Origin: Microtetraspora niveoalba
GTDB taxonomy: Bacteria > Actinomycetota > Actinomycetes > Streptosporangiales > Streptosporangiaceae
Length of the DNA: 64,000 nt
Reading direction: 5' to 3'
Assembly (NCBI RefSeq): GCF_001570405.1
Contig: NZ_BBYM01000020.1
Location: 1 to 64,000 of the forward strand
A model generated the notes under the pieces. That model was not told the origin of the DNA. It was given only the letters and a program-made list of their open reading frames with translations, and ran no database searches. This document shows positions 34,861 through 43,301 of the stretch, piece after piece (position 1 is the stretch's first letter; the number at the start of each line of letters is the position of its first letter). The position numbers and the translations under genes were made by a program.

Positions 34861-37205
34861 GAACGCGGGTGAACGGTCGCGCTCGCTCCGGTCGTCGGCG
34901 CAGGCTCGCCCTGCTCCTCGTGGTGTTCGCGGCGTTCCTGACGCTGCCCTTGGTACTGTCCAGCACCGCCAGCGCGGCGGGTGTGTGCGACCTGTCGCCC
35001 GCCCTCGCGCCCGAGATCGTGGACGGCGGTGTGGACGGCCTGGTCAAGCCGCCCCCGCCGGACGGCGGCGACACCGGCGCGGCGACCGGCGCCGCCGCCG
35101 AAGCGGGCGCGGAGGCCACCAGCACGACCGGCGGCACGACCGGCGGCACGGGCGCCGCCTCCGCCGCCGAGCAGGCGCCGCTCACCAACTACGCCCGGTA
35201 CGGCATGGCCGGCCAGTTCTGGCACACGTACGACCTGGGCTGCTCGGACGTGACCGCGGTGCTCGGCAACTCCTGGGCGAACGCGATCTTCTCCTGGGCC
35301 AAGGCGATCGACCGGCTGACGATCAGCACCTACCAGGCGGCGGCCTCCGAGGGGCCCATCCAGCCCATCAAGGACGTGGTGGACGACATCGTCACCAACC
35401 TCGCCAACGCCATGTACTGGCCGTACCTGCGGCCGATCGTCATCCTCGGCGCGATCTGGCTCGCCTGGTACGGGCTCATCCGCAAGAGGGCGACGACGAC
35501 CACCGAGGGCGTCATCTGGATGGTCCTCGCGGTGACCGTGGCGGTGTGGTTCTTCAGCCGTCCGGGGGACTTCACCGGGCTCGGCAAGGTCGTCACCGAC
35601 AAGACGGGCGAGGTCGTCAACTCGGCGTTCTCCGGGCTGCCGGGGGCGGGAGGCGCGTCCTGCCTGCCCGCCGACGGCGGCGACGGGGAGGCCAAAGCCG
35701 GCGGGTACGCCCAGCCGGGCACCCCGGGGGTGGACCAGAACGCCGACGCGCTCTGGTCCACTCTTGTCTGCAAGCCCTGGCTGATGGGGGCGTTCGGCAC
35801 CGCCGACCCGAACGCGCCGGTCGTGAAGACGTTCGGCGCCAAGCTGCTCGACTTCCAGGCGATCGACCGCGCGGAGCAGGCCGCCCAGCAGATGCCGAAC
35901 ACCGACGCCCACCAGAAGCGCTACGAGGAGGAGATCGCCAAGCCGCTGCAGAACACGTCGATGTACTTCCTCTTCCAGGGGAAGGACTGGACCGGCAGGC
36001 TCGGCATCGCGATCGGCGCGTTCGTCGCGGCCATGGTCGCGGGCCTGCTCATCTTCCTGGTGGCGGTCTCCCTGCTGGCGCTCAAGATCGGCTTCCTGCT
36101 GCTGCTGATCCTCGGGCCGGTGTTCCTGCTGATCGGCGTCCATCCCGGGTCGGGACGCATCATCGCGATGCGGTGGGTGGAGATGGTGGTCGGCACGCTG
36201 CTGCGCCAGGCCGTGCTGGCGCTGGTGCTCGGCGTGCTCGTGTACGGCTACTCGCTGATCATCTCGACGAGCCTGCCGTGGAGCATGCAGATCCTGTTCA
36301 TGGCGCTGCTGACGATCGCGGTGTTCTTCTATCGGCGGCCGTTCCAGCACCTGTTCGCGTCGATGGACGGCCACACCCTCACCACGCGGATGCTCGGGGA
36401 CGCGGCGAGCGCGCCGACCCTCTCCCGTGCCGCGAACGCGTTGCCGCCCGTGGCGGCGGGCCGGGTCGGGCGGTGGGGCCTACGCAAGGCCGAGCCGGTC
36501 ATCGGCGCGGCCGCGATGGCGAGCGGCGCCGGTACGGCGGCCGCAGTGGCGGCCTCCTCCGTGGCCCAGGGCAGGGTGCGCGGCGAGGACGGCGCGGCCG
36601 GGACGATCCCGGCCGGCGTCCGGGCCGCGGCGCAGCCGGCGCCCCTGGAGACCGACGCGCCCGGCCCGGGACGCCGCAAGGTCACCGCGGTCCCGCGCCA
36701 GGGGTCGGCCCCGCCGCTCAACCTGTCCGGCGTACGGCCGGCCACGCCCACACGCGCGTCCTCGGGCGCGGGGGCGGCCTTCTCCGCGGGCTCCGGATCG
36801 TCGGGCTCGGGCGGGTCCGGTGGTGGCGGCGGCTGGTTCAGCGGCCGGTCCGGCGGTTGGGCCTCACGCCCCTCCCGTAGCGGCTCCGGCGGCTCGGGGG
36901 GCTCGGGCGGCGGTGGCGGCCGCAGGTCGGTGTGGTCGGGATCGTCGGGCGGCTCGTCCTCGCGCGGCGGCTCCGGCGGGTCGAACCGTTCCGGCGGGTC
37001 GAGCCGTACGAACGGCTCGCGGTCCGGCTCCGGCGGCCGGTCGTCGGGAGGCGGCATCTTCGGCGGCGGCTCCGGCGGGTCCGGCGGCTCGCGCACCTCC
37101 GACGCGCCCCCGCTGTGGCTGTCCAGCCGCGGCGACACCCGGCGCGACCCCGGTGACGCGCCCGGCCCCTTCTGGGCGCAGCCCTCCGGCTCCGACAAGG
37201 AATGA
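34857..37205 (+). CDS. VirB6/TrbL-like polytopic membrane protein with Gly/Ser-rich tail
   Basis: 782 aa from TTG 34857, overlapping the virB4 stop; GGAGG lies seven bases upstream. Signal-like N-terminus (LALLLVVFAAFLTLPLVLSS ending in ASA), a Thr/Gly-rich periplasmic stretch, two helices around residues 185-235, a soluble loop with several cysteines, then about five helices at 380-500 (AALVAGLLIFLVAVSLLALK-like region, LLLLILGPVFLLIGVHPGSG). The RxxxMRWVEMVVGTLLRQA region recalls VirB6/TrbL and TcpH-type channel proteins. The C-terminal ~260 residues are disordered, with long Gly/Ser/Arg runs. It probably forms the inner-membrane channel. Confidence 0.8.
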   Translation: MRTRVNGRARSGRRRRLALLLVVFAAFLTLPLVLSSTASAAGVCDLSPALAPEIVDGGVDGLVKPPPPDGGDTGAATGAAAEAGAEATSTTGGTTGGTGAASAAEQAPLTNYARYGMAGQFWHTYDLGCSDVTAVLGNSWANAIFSWAKAIDRLTISTYQAAASEGPIQPIKDVVDDIVTNLANAMYWPYLRPIVILGAIWLAWYGLIRKRATTTTEGVIWMVLAVTVAVWFFSRPGDFTGLGKVVTDKTGEVVNSAFSGLPGAGGASCLPADGGDGEAKAGGYAQPGTPGVDQNADALWSTLVCKPWLMGAFGTADPNAPVVKTFGAKLLDFQAIDRAEQAAQQMPNTDAHQKRYEEEIAKPLQNTSMYFLFQGKDWTGRLGIAIGAFVAAMVAGLLIFLVAVSLLALKIGFLLLLILGPVFLLIGVHPGSGRIIAMRWVEMVVGTLLRQAVLALVLGVLVYGYSLIISTSLPWSMQILFMALLTIAVFFYRRPFQHLFASMDGHTLTTRMLGDAASAPTLSRAANALPPVAAGRVGRWGLRKAEPVIGAAAMASGAGTAAAVAASSVAQGRVRGEDGAAGTIPAGVRAAAQPAPLETDAPGPGRRKVTAVPRQGSAPPLNLSGVRPATPTRASSGAGAAFSAGSGSSGSGGSGGGGGWFSGRSGGWASRPSRSGSGGSGGSGGGGGRRSVWSGSSGGSSSRGGSGGSNRSGGSSRTNGSRSGSGGRSSGGGIFGGGSGGSGGSRTSDAPPLWLSSRGDTRRDPGDAPGPFWAQPSGSDKE

Positions 37206-37207
37206 CC

Positions 37208-37855
37208 ATGAAGGGAAGGGACGGCCGGCGGGGGCTGGCCTTCGCCGGTGTCGTGGTCGTCCTGGCCGTCGTCGGCGTCTATCTCACGTCGGCCGGGTCG
37301 TCGGGCGACGACGACGCGTCCCGGCAGCGGCCGAGCGCGGCGGAACCGACCGGGACGCGGGCGCCCGGAGCGGTCCCGACCGTGATCCCCAGCCAGGTCG
37401 CCACCACGCCCGCGGCCTTCGACATCTACTCCTACCTCCCGCTGTCGAAGGCCGAGCTGGGGGCGGCGGCCGACCTCGCCCGCCGGTTCACCGAGTCGTA
37501 CGGGACCTTCCGGCACGACGAGGACCCGGCGCTGTTCGCGAAGCGGCTCGCCGGGTTCGCCACGGCCGAGTTCGGCGCGGACCTGACCCGGACGACGACC
37601 TCGCCCGCGCTGGTGAACCACAACCGGTCGGACGCGGTCGTGTCGCGCGGCACCGCGACCGTGCGCTCCATCCGCGACATGACGGCCAACATGGTCACGC
37701 TGGTGGTCGGCTCGGTGCGGCACGTCACCGCGAAGAGCGGCGAGAAGGAGCAGCGTGACGAGTTCGCGGTGACGGTCGTCAAGGTCGGCTCCGACTGGAG
37801 GGTGTACGACCTGCAGCCCGCGGACGCCGGCCAGGACGGGGACACGTCGCCGTGA
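37208..37855 (+). CDS. Membrane-anchored NTF2/VirB8-like candidate of the secretion locus
   Basis: 215 aa. ATG 37208 has AAGGA six bases upstream; ATG 37202 overlaps the previous stop (ATGA) but would have no spacing from that site. One N-terminal helix (GLAFAGVVVVLAVVGVYLTS), a Ser/Pro-rich segment, then an alpha-beta domain (ADLARRFTESYGTFRHDEDP, FAVTVVKVGSDWRVYDLQP) with the feel of an NTF2/VirB8 periplasmic domain. It has no close named family that I recognise. The next gene overlaps it by four bases (GTGA). Confidence 0.65.
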   Translation: MKGRDGRRGLAFAGVVVVLAVVGVYLTSAGSSGDDDASRQRPSAAEPTGTRAPGAVPTVIPSQVATTPAAFDIYSYLPLSKAELGAAADLARRFTESYGTFRHDEDPALFAKRLAGFATAEFGADLTRTTTSPALVNHNRSDAVVSRGTATVRSIRDMTANMVTLVVGSVRHVTAKSGEKEQRDEFAVTVVKVGSDWRVYDLQPADAGQDGDTSP

Positions 37856-38940
37856 TGCCGCCCAGGGCCCTGGCGGGGAGGTTCTCCTGGCGCGGGCTGG
37901 CCATCGCCCTCGCGGTGCTCGTCCCGTTCACGCTGTTCGGGGCGATCATGCTGATGACGCCCACGCCGTCCATCCTGATGGGCGGCGGCCTCGGCGGCGC
38001 GGACTGCGCGGAGGCCGCCACGGAGACCGGCCTGTCCGAGACGGCGCGCGAGGACATCCCCACCGACTATCTGGAGCTGTACAAGAAGTTCGGCGCCCAG
38101 ATCGGCGTCCAGTGGAACGTGCTGGCCGCGGTGGGCAAGCGGGAGACCGACCACGGCAGGTCCAAGCTCCCCGGCGTGAAGGACGGCACCAACTACGCGG
38201 GCGCGGCCGGCCCGATGCAGTTCCTGATCAGCACCTGGGGCGGCAAGCCCAGGATCAAGATGGGCGACGAGTTCAACGGGTACGCCTCGGACGGCGACGG
38301 CGACGGGTACGGCGACGTCTACAACCCGGCGGACGCCATCCTCGCCGCGGCCAAGATGCTCAAGCGCAACGGCGCGCCCGACGACCTCAGGCGGGCCATC
38401 TTCGTCTACAACCGGGCGGACTGGTACGTGGATCAGGTCCTCGCCATCGCCCAGCGGTACGCGGCCACCGGCGGCATCGACACCCCCGACCCCGCCTGCG
38501 ACACCGCGGACGCGCCGAACGGCGTCGTGCAGAAGATCCTCGAGTACGCGCTGGCACAGCGCGGCAAGCCGTACCGGTGGGGTGGGACGGGGCCGGACGC
38601 CTTCGACTGCTCCGGCATCATCTACATGGCCTACCGCAACGCGGGCCTGACGATCCCGCGCACGACCTTCGGCCAGTGGCCCTTCGGCGTACGCGTCGAG
38701 CCGGGCAGCGAGCAGCCGGGCGACCTGGTGTTCTTCAACGCGGGGCCGGGCACCGGGCCGGACCGGCCGGGGCACGTCGGCATGATCGTCTCACCGGGGA
38801 AGATGATCGAAGCCCGTTGCACCAGATGCGGCCCCATCAAAGTCACGACATATGCCGATCGGGGGAGTCTGGTGGGCTTCACCCGTCCGCTCCAGAACGC
38901 GGATGTGCTGGAGCAATTGAAAAGCGCCGCTCTAACGTAA
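37852..38940 (+). CDS. Bifunctional peptidoglycan hydrolase: lytic transglycosylase plus NlpC/P60
   Basis: 362 aa. N-terminal membrane helix (LAIALAVLVPFTLFGAIMLM), then a lysozyme/SLT-like domain (residues ~75-205) with the likely catalytic Glu in GKRETDHGRSKLPG. The C-terminal NlpC/P60 endopeptidase domain (residues ~220-345) has Cys in AFDCSGIIYMAY and His in PGHVGMIVSPG. Such two-domain enzymes (TcpG, Orf14 of Tn916, PrgK) open the cell wall for Gram-positive type IV secretion. It starts at GTG 37852 or ATG 37855 inside the previous stop. It is the last strictly coupled gene of the locus. Confidence 0.88.
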   Translation: MMPPRALAGRFSWRGLAIALAVLVPFTLFGAIMLMTPTPSILMGGGLGGADCAEAATETGLSETAREDIPTDYLELYKKFGAQIGVQWNVLAAVGKRETDHGRSKLPGVKDGTNYAGAAGPMQFLISTWGGKPRIKMGDEFNGYASDGDGDGYGDVYNPADAILAAAKMLKRNGAPDDLRRAIFVYNRADWYVDQVLAIAQRYAATGGIDTPDPACDTADAPNGVVQKILEYALAQRGKPYRWGGTGPDAFDCSGIIYMAYRNAGLTIPRTTFGQWPFGVRVEPGSEQPGDLVFFNAGPGTGPDRPGHVGMIVSPGKMIEARCTRCGPIKVTTYADRGSLVGFTRPLQNADVLEQLKSAALT

Positions 38941-38945
38941 GGACC

Positions 38946-39338
38946 ATGGACACCATCGTCGTGGGGGCAGCGATCATCGAGAACGGCCGGCTCCTTGCCG
39001 CCCAGCGGGCCGACCCGCCCGAGCTGAAGGGCGGATGGGAGTTCCCCGGCGGCAAGGTCGACCCCGGTGAGAGCGACCACGACGCCCTGGTCCGCGAATG
39101 CGCCGAGGAGCTCGGCGTGAAGGTCGCGATCGGGCGCAGGGTCGGCGGCGAATGGCCCCTGTCCAGCGGCTCCGTGCTGCGGGTATGGCTCGCCACCATC
39201 GTGTCGGGCACGCCCGAGCCCCTGGAGCACCTGGCCCTGCGGTGGCTCGGGCCGGAGGAGCTCTACGAGGTCCCGTGGCTTCCCGGCGACCTGCCGATCG
39301 TGGGCGCGGTCCGAAGAATGCTCAATGGTTCTTCATGA
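38946..39338 (+). CDS. NUDIX hydrolase (MutT-like)
   Basis: 130 aa. The complete Nudix box GGKVDPGESDHDALVRECAEELGV (given as G-x5-E-x7-REC-x-EE-x-G-V) is at residues ~36-59, preceded by GGWEFPGG as in MutT, an 8-oxo-dGTP pyrophosphatase. The C-terminal LALRWLGPEELYEVPWLPGD matches the MutT/Orf135 ending. It starts five bases after the wall hydrolase stop and may share its transcript, though it is probably housekeeping rather than part of the secretion machine. Confidence 0.9.
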   Translation: MDTIVVGAAIIENGRLLAAQRADPPELKGGWEFPGGKVDPGESDHDALVRECAEELGVKVAIGRRVGGEWPLSSGSVLRVWLATIVSGTPEPLEHLALRWLGPEELYEVPWLPGDLPIVGAVRRMLNGSS

Positions 39339-39344
39339 GATGTC

Positions 39345-39391
39345 TTTACTGTTCCTTTTGCCTAAGTAGAATTCCGCTTTAGTTAAAGCGG
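39345..39391 (+). promoter_or_regulatory. Promoter with an 18-bp near-palindrome before the GYP-rich protein gene
   Basis: TTTACT (39345-39350) and TAGAAT (39367-39372) are 16 bp apart and suit a housekeeping sigma factor. CCGCTTTAGTTAAAGCGG (39374-39391) follows directly and covers the expected transcription start; its arms match at eight of nine positions. This fits a repressor operator or a 5' hairpin. Confidence 0.5.
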
Positions 39392-39410
39392 GATGGCGAC
39401 GGAGGCGGCA

Positions 39411-40445
39411 GTGAGCGGGAACGCACGACTGAGGGCCGCCTTCTCCGCCCTGATCGTCACGATTTCGGTGCTGGTCGCCGTTCCCGTCATCGCCGCCGCG
39501 GCGGACGACAAGGTCGAGCCGTGTGACGTCGGCCAGACCTGTCCGCCCGAGGTCACGGTGACGATCACCGAGACGCCCGGCGCCCCCGCCCCGAGCCAGA
39601 CCGGCAGCCCGGTGGTGACGGAGACGGTCACCGTCACGCCGACGCCGAGCACGAGCCCCAGCCCCAGTCACTCGCCCACCCCCTCGCCCGAGCCGAACCC
39701 GATCGAGACCACGACCGCCGCGCCGATCCCCGACGTCGTCGACACGACGCCCGATCCGGAGCCGTCGAAGGAAGAGGAGCCGGACGTCTCGCTGCCGGAG
39801 GCGTCCGACAGCCCGACCGACGCGGTCACGGCGCCGACCGAGTTCGGCGACCCGACCCCGGACGACGCCGCGTACGAGCTGCGCAACGCCACCCCGGAGT
39901 TCGACCAGGTCACGCTGAGCCACAAGCTGGCCGTCCCGGCCGCGCTGCTCGTGCTGATCGCCCTGTTCGGCTGGCTCGTCTTCGAGGGCAGGCTGCGGCG
40001 GATGGCGCACGCGGCGGCCGTGCGCAAGGGCGGCCCGGCGGCCGCGACGCCCGCCGTGGCCGCGGCGGGGCCGGCGTACGCGCCGATGGTCGGCTTCGTG
40101 CCCGTCCCGGTGGCGTACCCGCCGGCGTACGGCTACCCGTACGCGGGGGAGCAGCCGTACGGGTACCCGCAGGGCTATCCGATGGCGCCCCAGCAGGGCT
40201 ACCCGCCGCACCACGGGTACCCGGCCCAGCAGGCGTACGGGATGCCGCAGGGGTACGGCATGGCGCCGGGGTACGGCGTCGCGCCGCAGGCCCAGCAGCC
40301 GGACGCCTGGAGCTACGCGGTCAACGAGCCGGACCCGGCGGCCCGCCCGCAGACCCCGCAGGCCCCGGGGAACGCGGCTCCCGGCACGACCGGCGTCGAC
40401 GCGACCGCGCCGTACCCCACGCAGGGCCCCGGACAGCCCGGCTGA
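39411..40445 (+). CDS. Surface-exposed Pro/Thr-rich membrane protein with cytoplasmic GYP repeats
   Basis: 344 aa from GTG 39411, with GGAGG five bases upstream; ATG 39393 in the same frame lacks such a site. Signal peptide (SALIVTISVLVAVPVIAAAA), a Thr/Pro/Ser-rich stalk (residues ~30-130, including PTPSTSPSPSHSPTPSPEPN), one membrane helix (LAVPAALLVLIALFGWLVFE), then a cytoplasmic Tyr/Gly/Pro/Gln-rich tail with repeats GYPQGYPMAPQQGYPPHHGY. Such tails are disordered and may phase-separate or bind partners. Family not recognised. It has its own promoter and palindrome. Confidence 0.75.
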   Translation: MSGNARLRAAFSALIVTISVLVAVPVIAAAADDKVEPCDVGQTCPPEVTVTITETPGAPAPSQTGSPVVTETVTVTPTPSTSPSPSHSPTPSPEPNPIETTTAAPIPDVVDTTPDPEPSKEEEPDVSLPEASDSPTDAVTAPTEFGDPTPDDAAYELRNATPEFDQVTLSHKLAVPAALLVLIALFGWLVFEGRLRRMAHAAAVRKGGPAAATPAVAAAGPAYAPMVGFVPVPVAYPPAYGYPYAGEQPYGYPQGYPMAPQQGYPPHHGYPAQQAYGMPQGYGMAPGYGVAPQAQQPDAWSYAVNEPDPAARPQTPQAPGNAAPGTTGVDATAPYPTQGPGQPG

Positions 40446-40626
40446 CCGTCCCCTCCAGAGGCGGGGGAGGAGCCGCGGCCGCTTCGGCCGGGAAACGGCG
40501 GGGGCGAAAGGGAACGGCCGCCCGCGCTGGACGCACGGACGGCCGTCTACGGTGATCGGCCCCGGAGGCCGCGACCGTGCCCGGCGCAGGCCCCGCCGTG
40601 GCGGAGCCTGTGCCGGAGGCCCCGGC

Positions 40627-41382
40627 TCAGCCGCCGGAACGCTTGAAGATCTTGTTGCCCAGCCAGACCAGGGGGTCGTACTTCCGGTCGACCACGCGCT
40701 CCTTCATCGGGATCAGCGCGTTGTCGGTGATCTTGATGTGCTCGGGGCAGACCTCGGTGCAGCACTTGGTGATGTTGCAGTAGCCGAGGCCGTGCTCGTT
40801 CTGCGCGGAGTCCTTGCGGTCGGCCACGTCGTACGGGTGCATGTCCAGCTCGGCGATCCGCATGAGGAAGCGCGGGCCCGCGAAGGCCGGCTTGTTCTCG
40901 TCATGGTCGCGGATGACGTGGCAGACGTTGTTGCACATGAAGCACTCGATGCACTTGCGGAACTCCTGGGACCGCTCGACATCGATCTGCTGCATCCGGT
41001 ACTCGCCCGGCTTGACGTCCTTCGGCGGCGTGAATGACGGGATCTCGCGCGCCTTCTGGTAGTTGAACGAGACGTCGGTCACCAGGTCCTTGATGACGGG
41101 GAAGGTCCGCATCGGGGTGACCGTGATGGTCTCGGTCTCCTCGAAGGTGGACATCCGGGTCATGCAACCGAGCCGCGGCTTGCCGTTGATCTCCATCGAG
41201 CAGGAGCCGCACTTGCCCGCCTTGCAGTTCCAGCGGACCGCGAGATCGGGAGCCTGCGTCGCCTGCAACCGGTGGATGACGTCGAGGACGACCTCGCCCT
41301 CGTTCACCTCGACGGTGAAGTCCTCCAGGCGGCCCTCGCCGCCCTCCCCGCGCCAGACGCGGAACTTGGCCTTGTATCCCAT
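40627..41382 (-). CDS. sdhB: Succinate dehydrogenase/fumarate reductase iron-sulfur subunit, operon 1
   Basis: 251 aa. The [2Fe-2S] ligands are in CKAGKCGSCSMEINGKPRLGC. The two other clusters are carried by CIECFMCNNVCHVIRD and CNITKCCTEVCPEHI. It transfers electrons from the flavoprotein to the membrane anchor. ATG 41380-41382 overlaps the sdhA stop by one base (TGATG) with GGAGG upstream. The operon is sdhC-sdhA-sdhB without sdhD, like the Sdh1 set Rv0249c-Rv0247c of mycobacteria. Confidence 0.94.
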   Translation of the reverse strand: MGYKAKFRVWRGEGGEGRLEDFTVEVNEGEVVLDVIHRLQATQAPDLAVRWNCKAGKCGSCSMEINGKPRLGCMTRMSTFEETETITVTPMRTFPVIKDLVTDVSFNYQKAREIPSFTPPKDVKPGEYRMQQIDVERSQEFRKCIECFMCNNVCHVIRDHDENKPAFAGPRFLMRIAELDMHPYDVADRKDSAQNEHGLGYCNITKCCTEVCPEHIKITDNALIPMKERVVDRKYDPLVWLGNKIFKRSGG

Positions 41383-43289
41383 CACGCCTCCTTGACCGCA
41401 CCGTCGACGGCGTCGTACTCCGCCAGCTCGTCCTCGGTGAGGTACTTGCTGAGCTCCGGCCGGTCGAACAGGACCAGCAGGTCGGCGCGCATCGACGGCT
41501 GGATCTTCTCCTCGACGCTCACCGTCGCGCCGTCCGGGGTCGCGGAGCAGACCAGGAGCCTGCGCCGCCACTCGGGCGACATCTTCGGGTAGTCGTCCCT
41601 GGTGTGCCCGCCCCGGCTCTCCTCGCGCAGGAGCGCCGCCCGCGCGACGCACTCGCTGACGAGCAGCATGTTGCGCAGGTCGAGGGCCAGATGCCAGCCG
41701 GGGTTGTAGATCCGGCCGCCCGGGGACGCGGTGTTCTTCGACCGCTCCTTGAGCTTCTCGACGGCCTCCAGCGCCTCGGAGACCTCCTCGGCCTTGCGGA
41801 TGATGCCGACGAGCTCGTTCATCGTTCGCTGCAGCTCGTGGTGGACCTCGTACGGGTTCTCGCCGCCCGACCGCTCGAGCGGCGCGAGCGCCTCGTCCCG
41901 GGCGTCCCGGATCGACTCCTCGGACGCCGCGGGCCGCTTCGCCAGGCCGTTCACGTACGCGGCGGCGCCGGCGCCGGCCCGGCGGCCGAAGACCAGCAGG
42001 TCGGACAGCGAGTTGCCGCCCAGGCGGTTGGAGCCGTGCATGCCGCCGGACACCTCGCCGGCCGCGAACAGGCCGGGCACGGACGCGGCGCCGGTGTCGG
42101 CGTCCACCTCCACGCCGCCCATGATGTAGTGGCACGTCGGGCCGACCTGCATGGGCTCCCTGGTGATGTCGACGTCCGCCAGCTCCTTGAACTGGTGGTG
42201 CATCGACGGCAGCCGCTTGACGATCTCGGCGGCGGGCAGCCGCGTCGAGACGTCGAGGAAGACGCCGCCCTGGGGCGAGCCGCGGCCCGCCTTCACCTCG
42301 GCGTTGATGGCCCTGGCCACCTCGTCACGCGGCAGCAGCTCCGGAGGGCGGCGGTTGTTCGCCTGGTCGGTGTACCAGCGGTCGGCCTCCTCCTCCGTCG
42401 TGGCGTACTTGTCCTTGAACACGTCCGGCACGTAGTCGAACATGAAGCGCCGGCCCTCGGAGTTGCGCAGCACGCCGCCGTCTCCGCGTACGGACTCGGT
42501 GACGAGGATGCCGCGCACCGACGGCGGCCAAACCATGCCGGTCGGGTGGAACTGGATGAACTCCATGTTGATCAACTCGGCGCCCGCGAGGAGCGCCAGC
42601 GCGTGGCCGTCGCCCGTGTACTCCCAGGAGTTGGACGTGACGACGTAGGACTTGCCGATGCCGCCGGTGGCCAGCACCACGGCCGGGGCGTCGAAGAGGA
42701 CGAACTTCCCGGTCTCCCGCCAGTAGCCGAAGGCGCCCGCGATGGCGCCGCCTTCCTTGAGCAGCCGGGTGACCGTGCACTCGGCGAAGACCTTGATGTA
42801 CGCCTCGGGGTCGCCGTGCAGCTTCTCGTCCTCCTGCTGGAGCGCGACGACGCGCTGCTGCAGGGTGCGGATGAGCTCGAGGCCGGTGCGGTCGCCGACG
42901 TGCGCGAGACGGGGGTACTCGTGGCCGCCGAAGTTCCGCTGGCTGATCTTGCCGTCCTTGGTGCGGTCGAACAGCGCGCCCCACGCCTCCAGCTCCCAGA
43001 CGCGGTCCGGGGCCTCCTTGGCGTGCAGCTCGGCCATCCGCCAGTTGTTCAGGAACTTGCCCCCGCGCATGGTGTCGCGGAAGTGCACCATCCAGTTGTC
43101 GTCGGGGTTGACGTTCCCCATCGCGGCCGCCGCGCCGCCCTCGGCCATGACGGTGTGCGCCTTGCCGAAGAGCGACTTGCAGACGATCGCCGTGCGCTTG
43201 CCCTGCTGCCGCGCCTCGATCGCCGCGCGGAGACCGGCGCCTCCCGCGCCGATGACGACGACGTCGTATTCGTGACGCTCGATTTCCAC
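41382..43289 (-). CDS. sdhA: Succinate dehydrogenase/fumarate reductase flavoprotein, operon 1
   Basis: 635 aa. Dinucleotide fold VVVIGAGGAGLRAAIEA, the histidine for covalent FAD in GKAHTVMAEGGAAAAMGN, the fumarate/succinate site FIQFHPTGMVWPPSVRG and MHGSNRLGGNSLSDLLVFGR. C-terminal capping and helical domains are complete. It oxidises succinate at the membrane inner face; direction (SQR or QFR) cannot be told from sequence. A second, diverged flavoprotein lies 12 kb away. Confidence 0.95.
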   Translation of the reverse strand: MEIERHEYDVVVIGAGGAGLRAAIEARQQGKRTAIVCKSLFGKAHTVMAEGGAAAAMGNVNPDDNWMVHFRDTMRGGKFLNNWRMAELHAKEAPDRVWELEAWGALFDRTKDGKISQRNFGGHEYPRLAHVGDRTGLELIRTLQQRVVALQQEDEKLHGDPEAYIKVFAECTVTRLLKEGGAIAGAFGYWRETGKFVLFDAPAVVLATGGIGKSYVVTSNSWEYTGDGHALALLAGAELINMEFIQFHPTGMVWPPSVRGILVTESVRGDGGVLRNSEGRRFMFDYVPDVFKDKYATTEEEADRWYTDQANNRRPPELLPRDEVARAINAEVKAGRGSPQGGVFLDVSTRLPAAEIVKRLPSMHHQFKELADVDITREPMQVGPTCHYIMGGVEVDADTGAASVPGLFAAGEVSGGMHGSNRLGGNSLSDLLVFGRRAGAGAAAYVNGLAKRPAASEESIRDARDEALAPLERSGGENPYEVHHELQRTMNELVGIIRKAEEVSEALEAVEKLKERSKNTASPGGRIYNPGWHLALDLRNMLLVSECVARAALLREESRGGHTRDDYPKMSPEWRRRLLVCSATPDGATVSVEEKIQPSMRADLLVLFDRPELSKYLTEDELAEYDAVDGAVKEA

Positions 43290-43301
43290 TGTGATCCCTC
43301 G

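Noticed and set aside
27230-40626. Complete integrative conjugative element
   Set aside because: No integrase, relaxase, coupling protein, tRNA or att-like repeats flank the secretion genes in this window.
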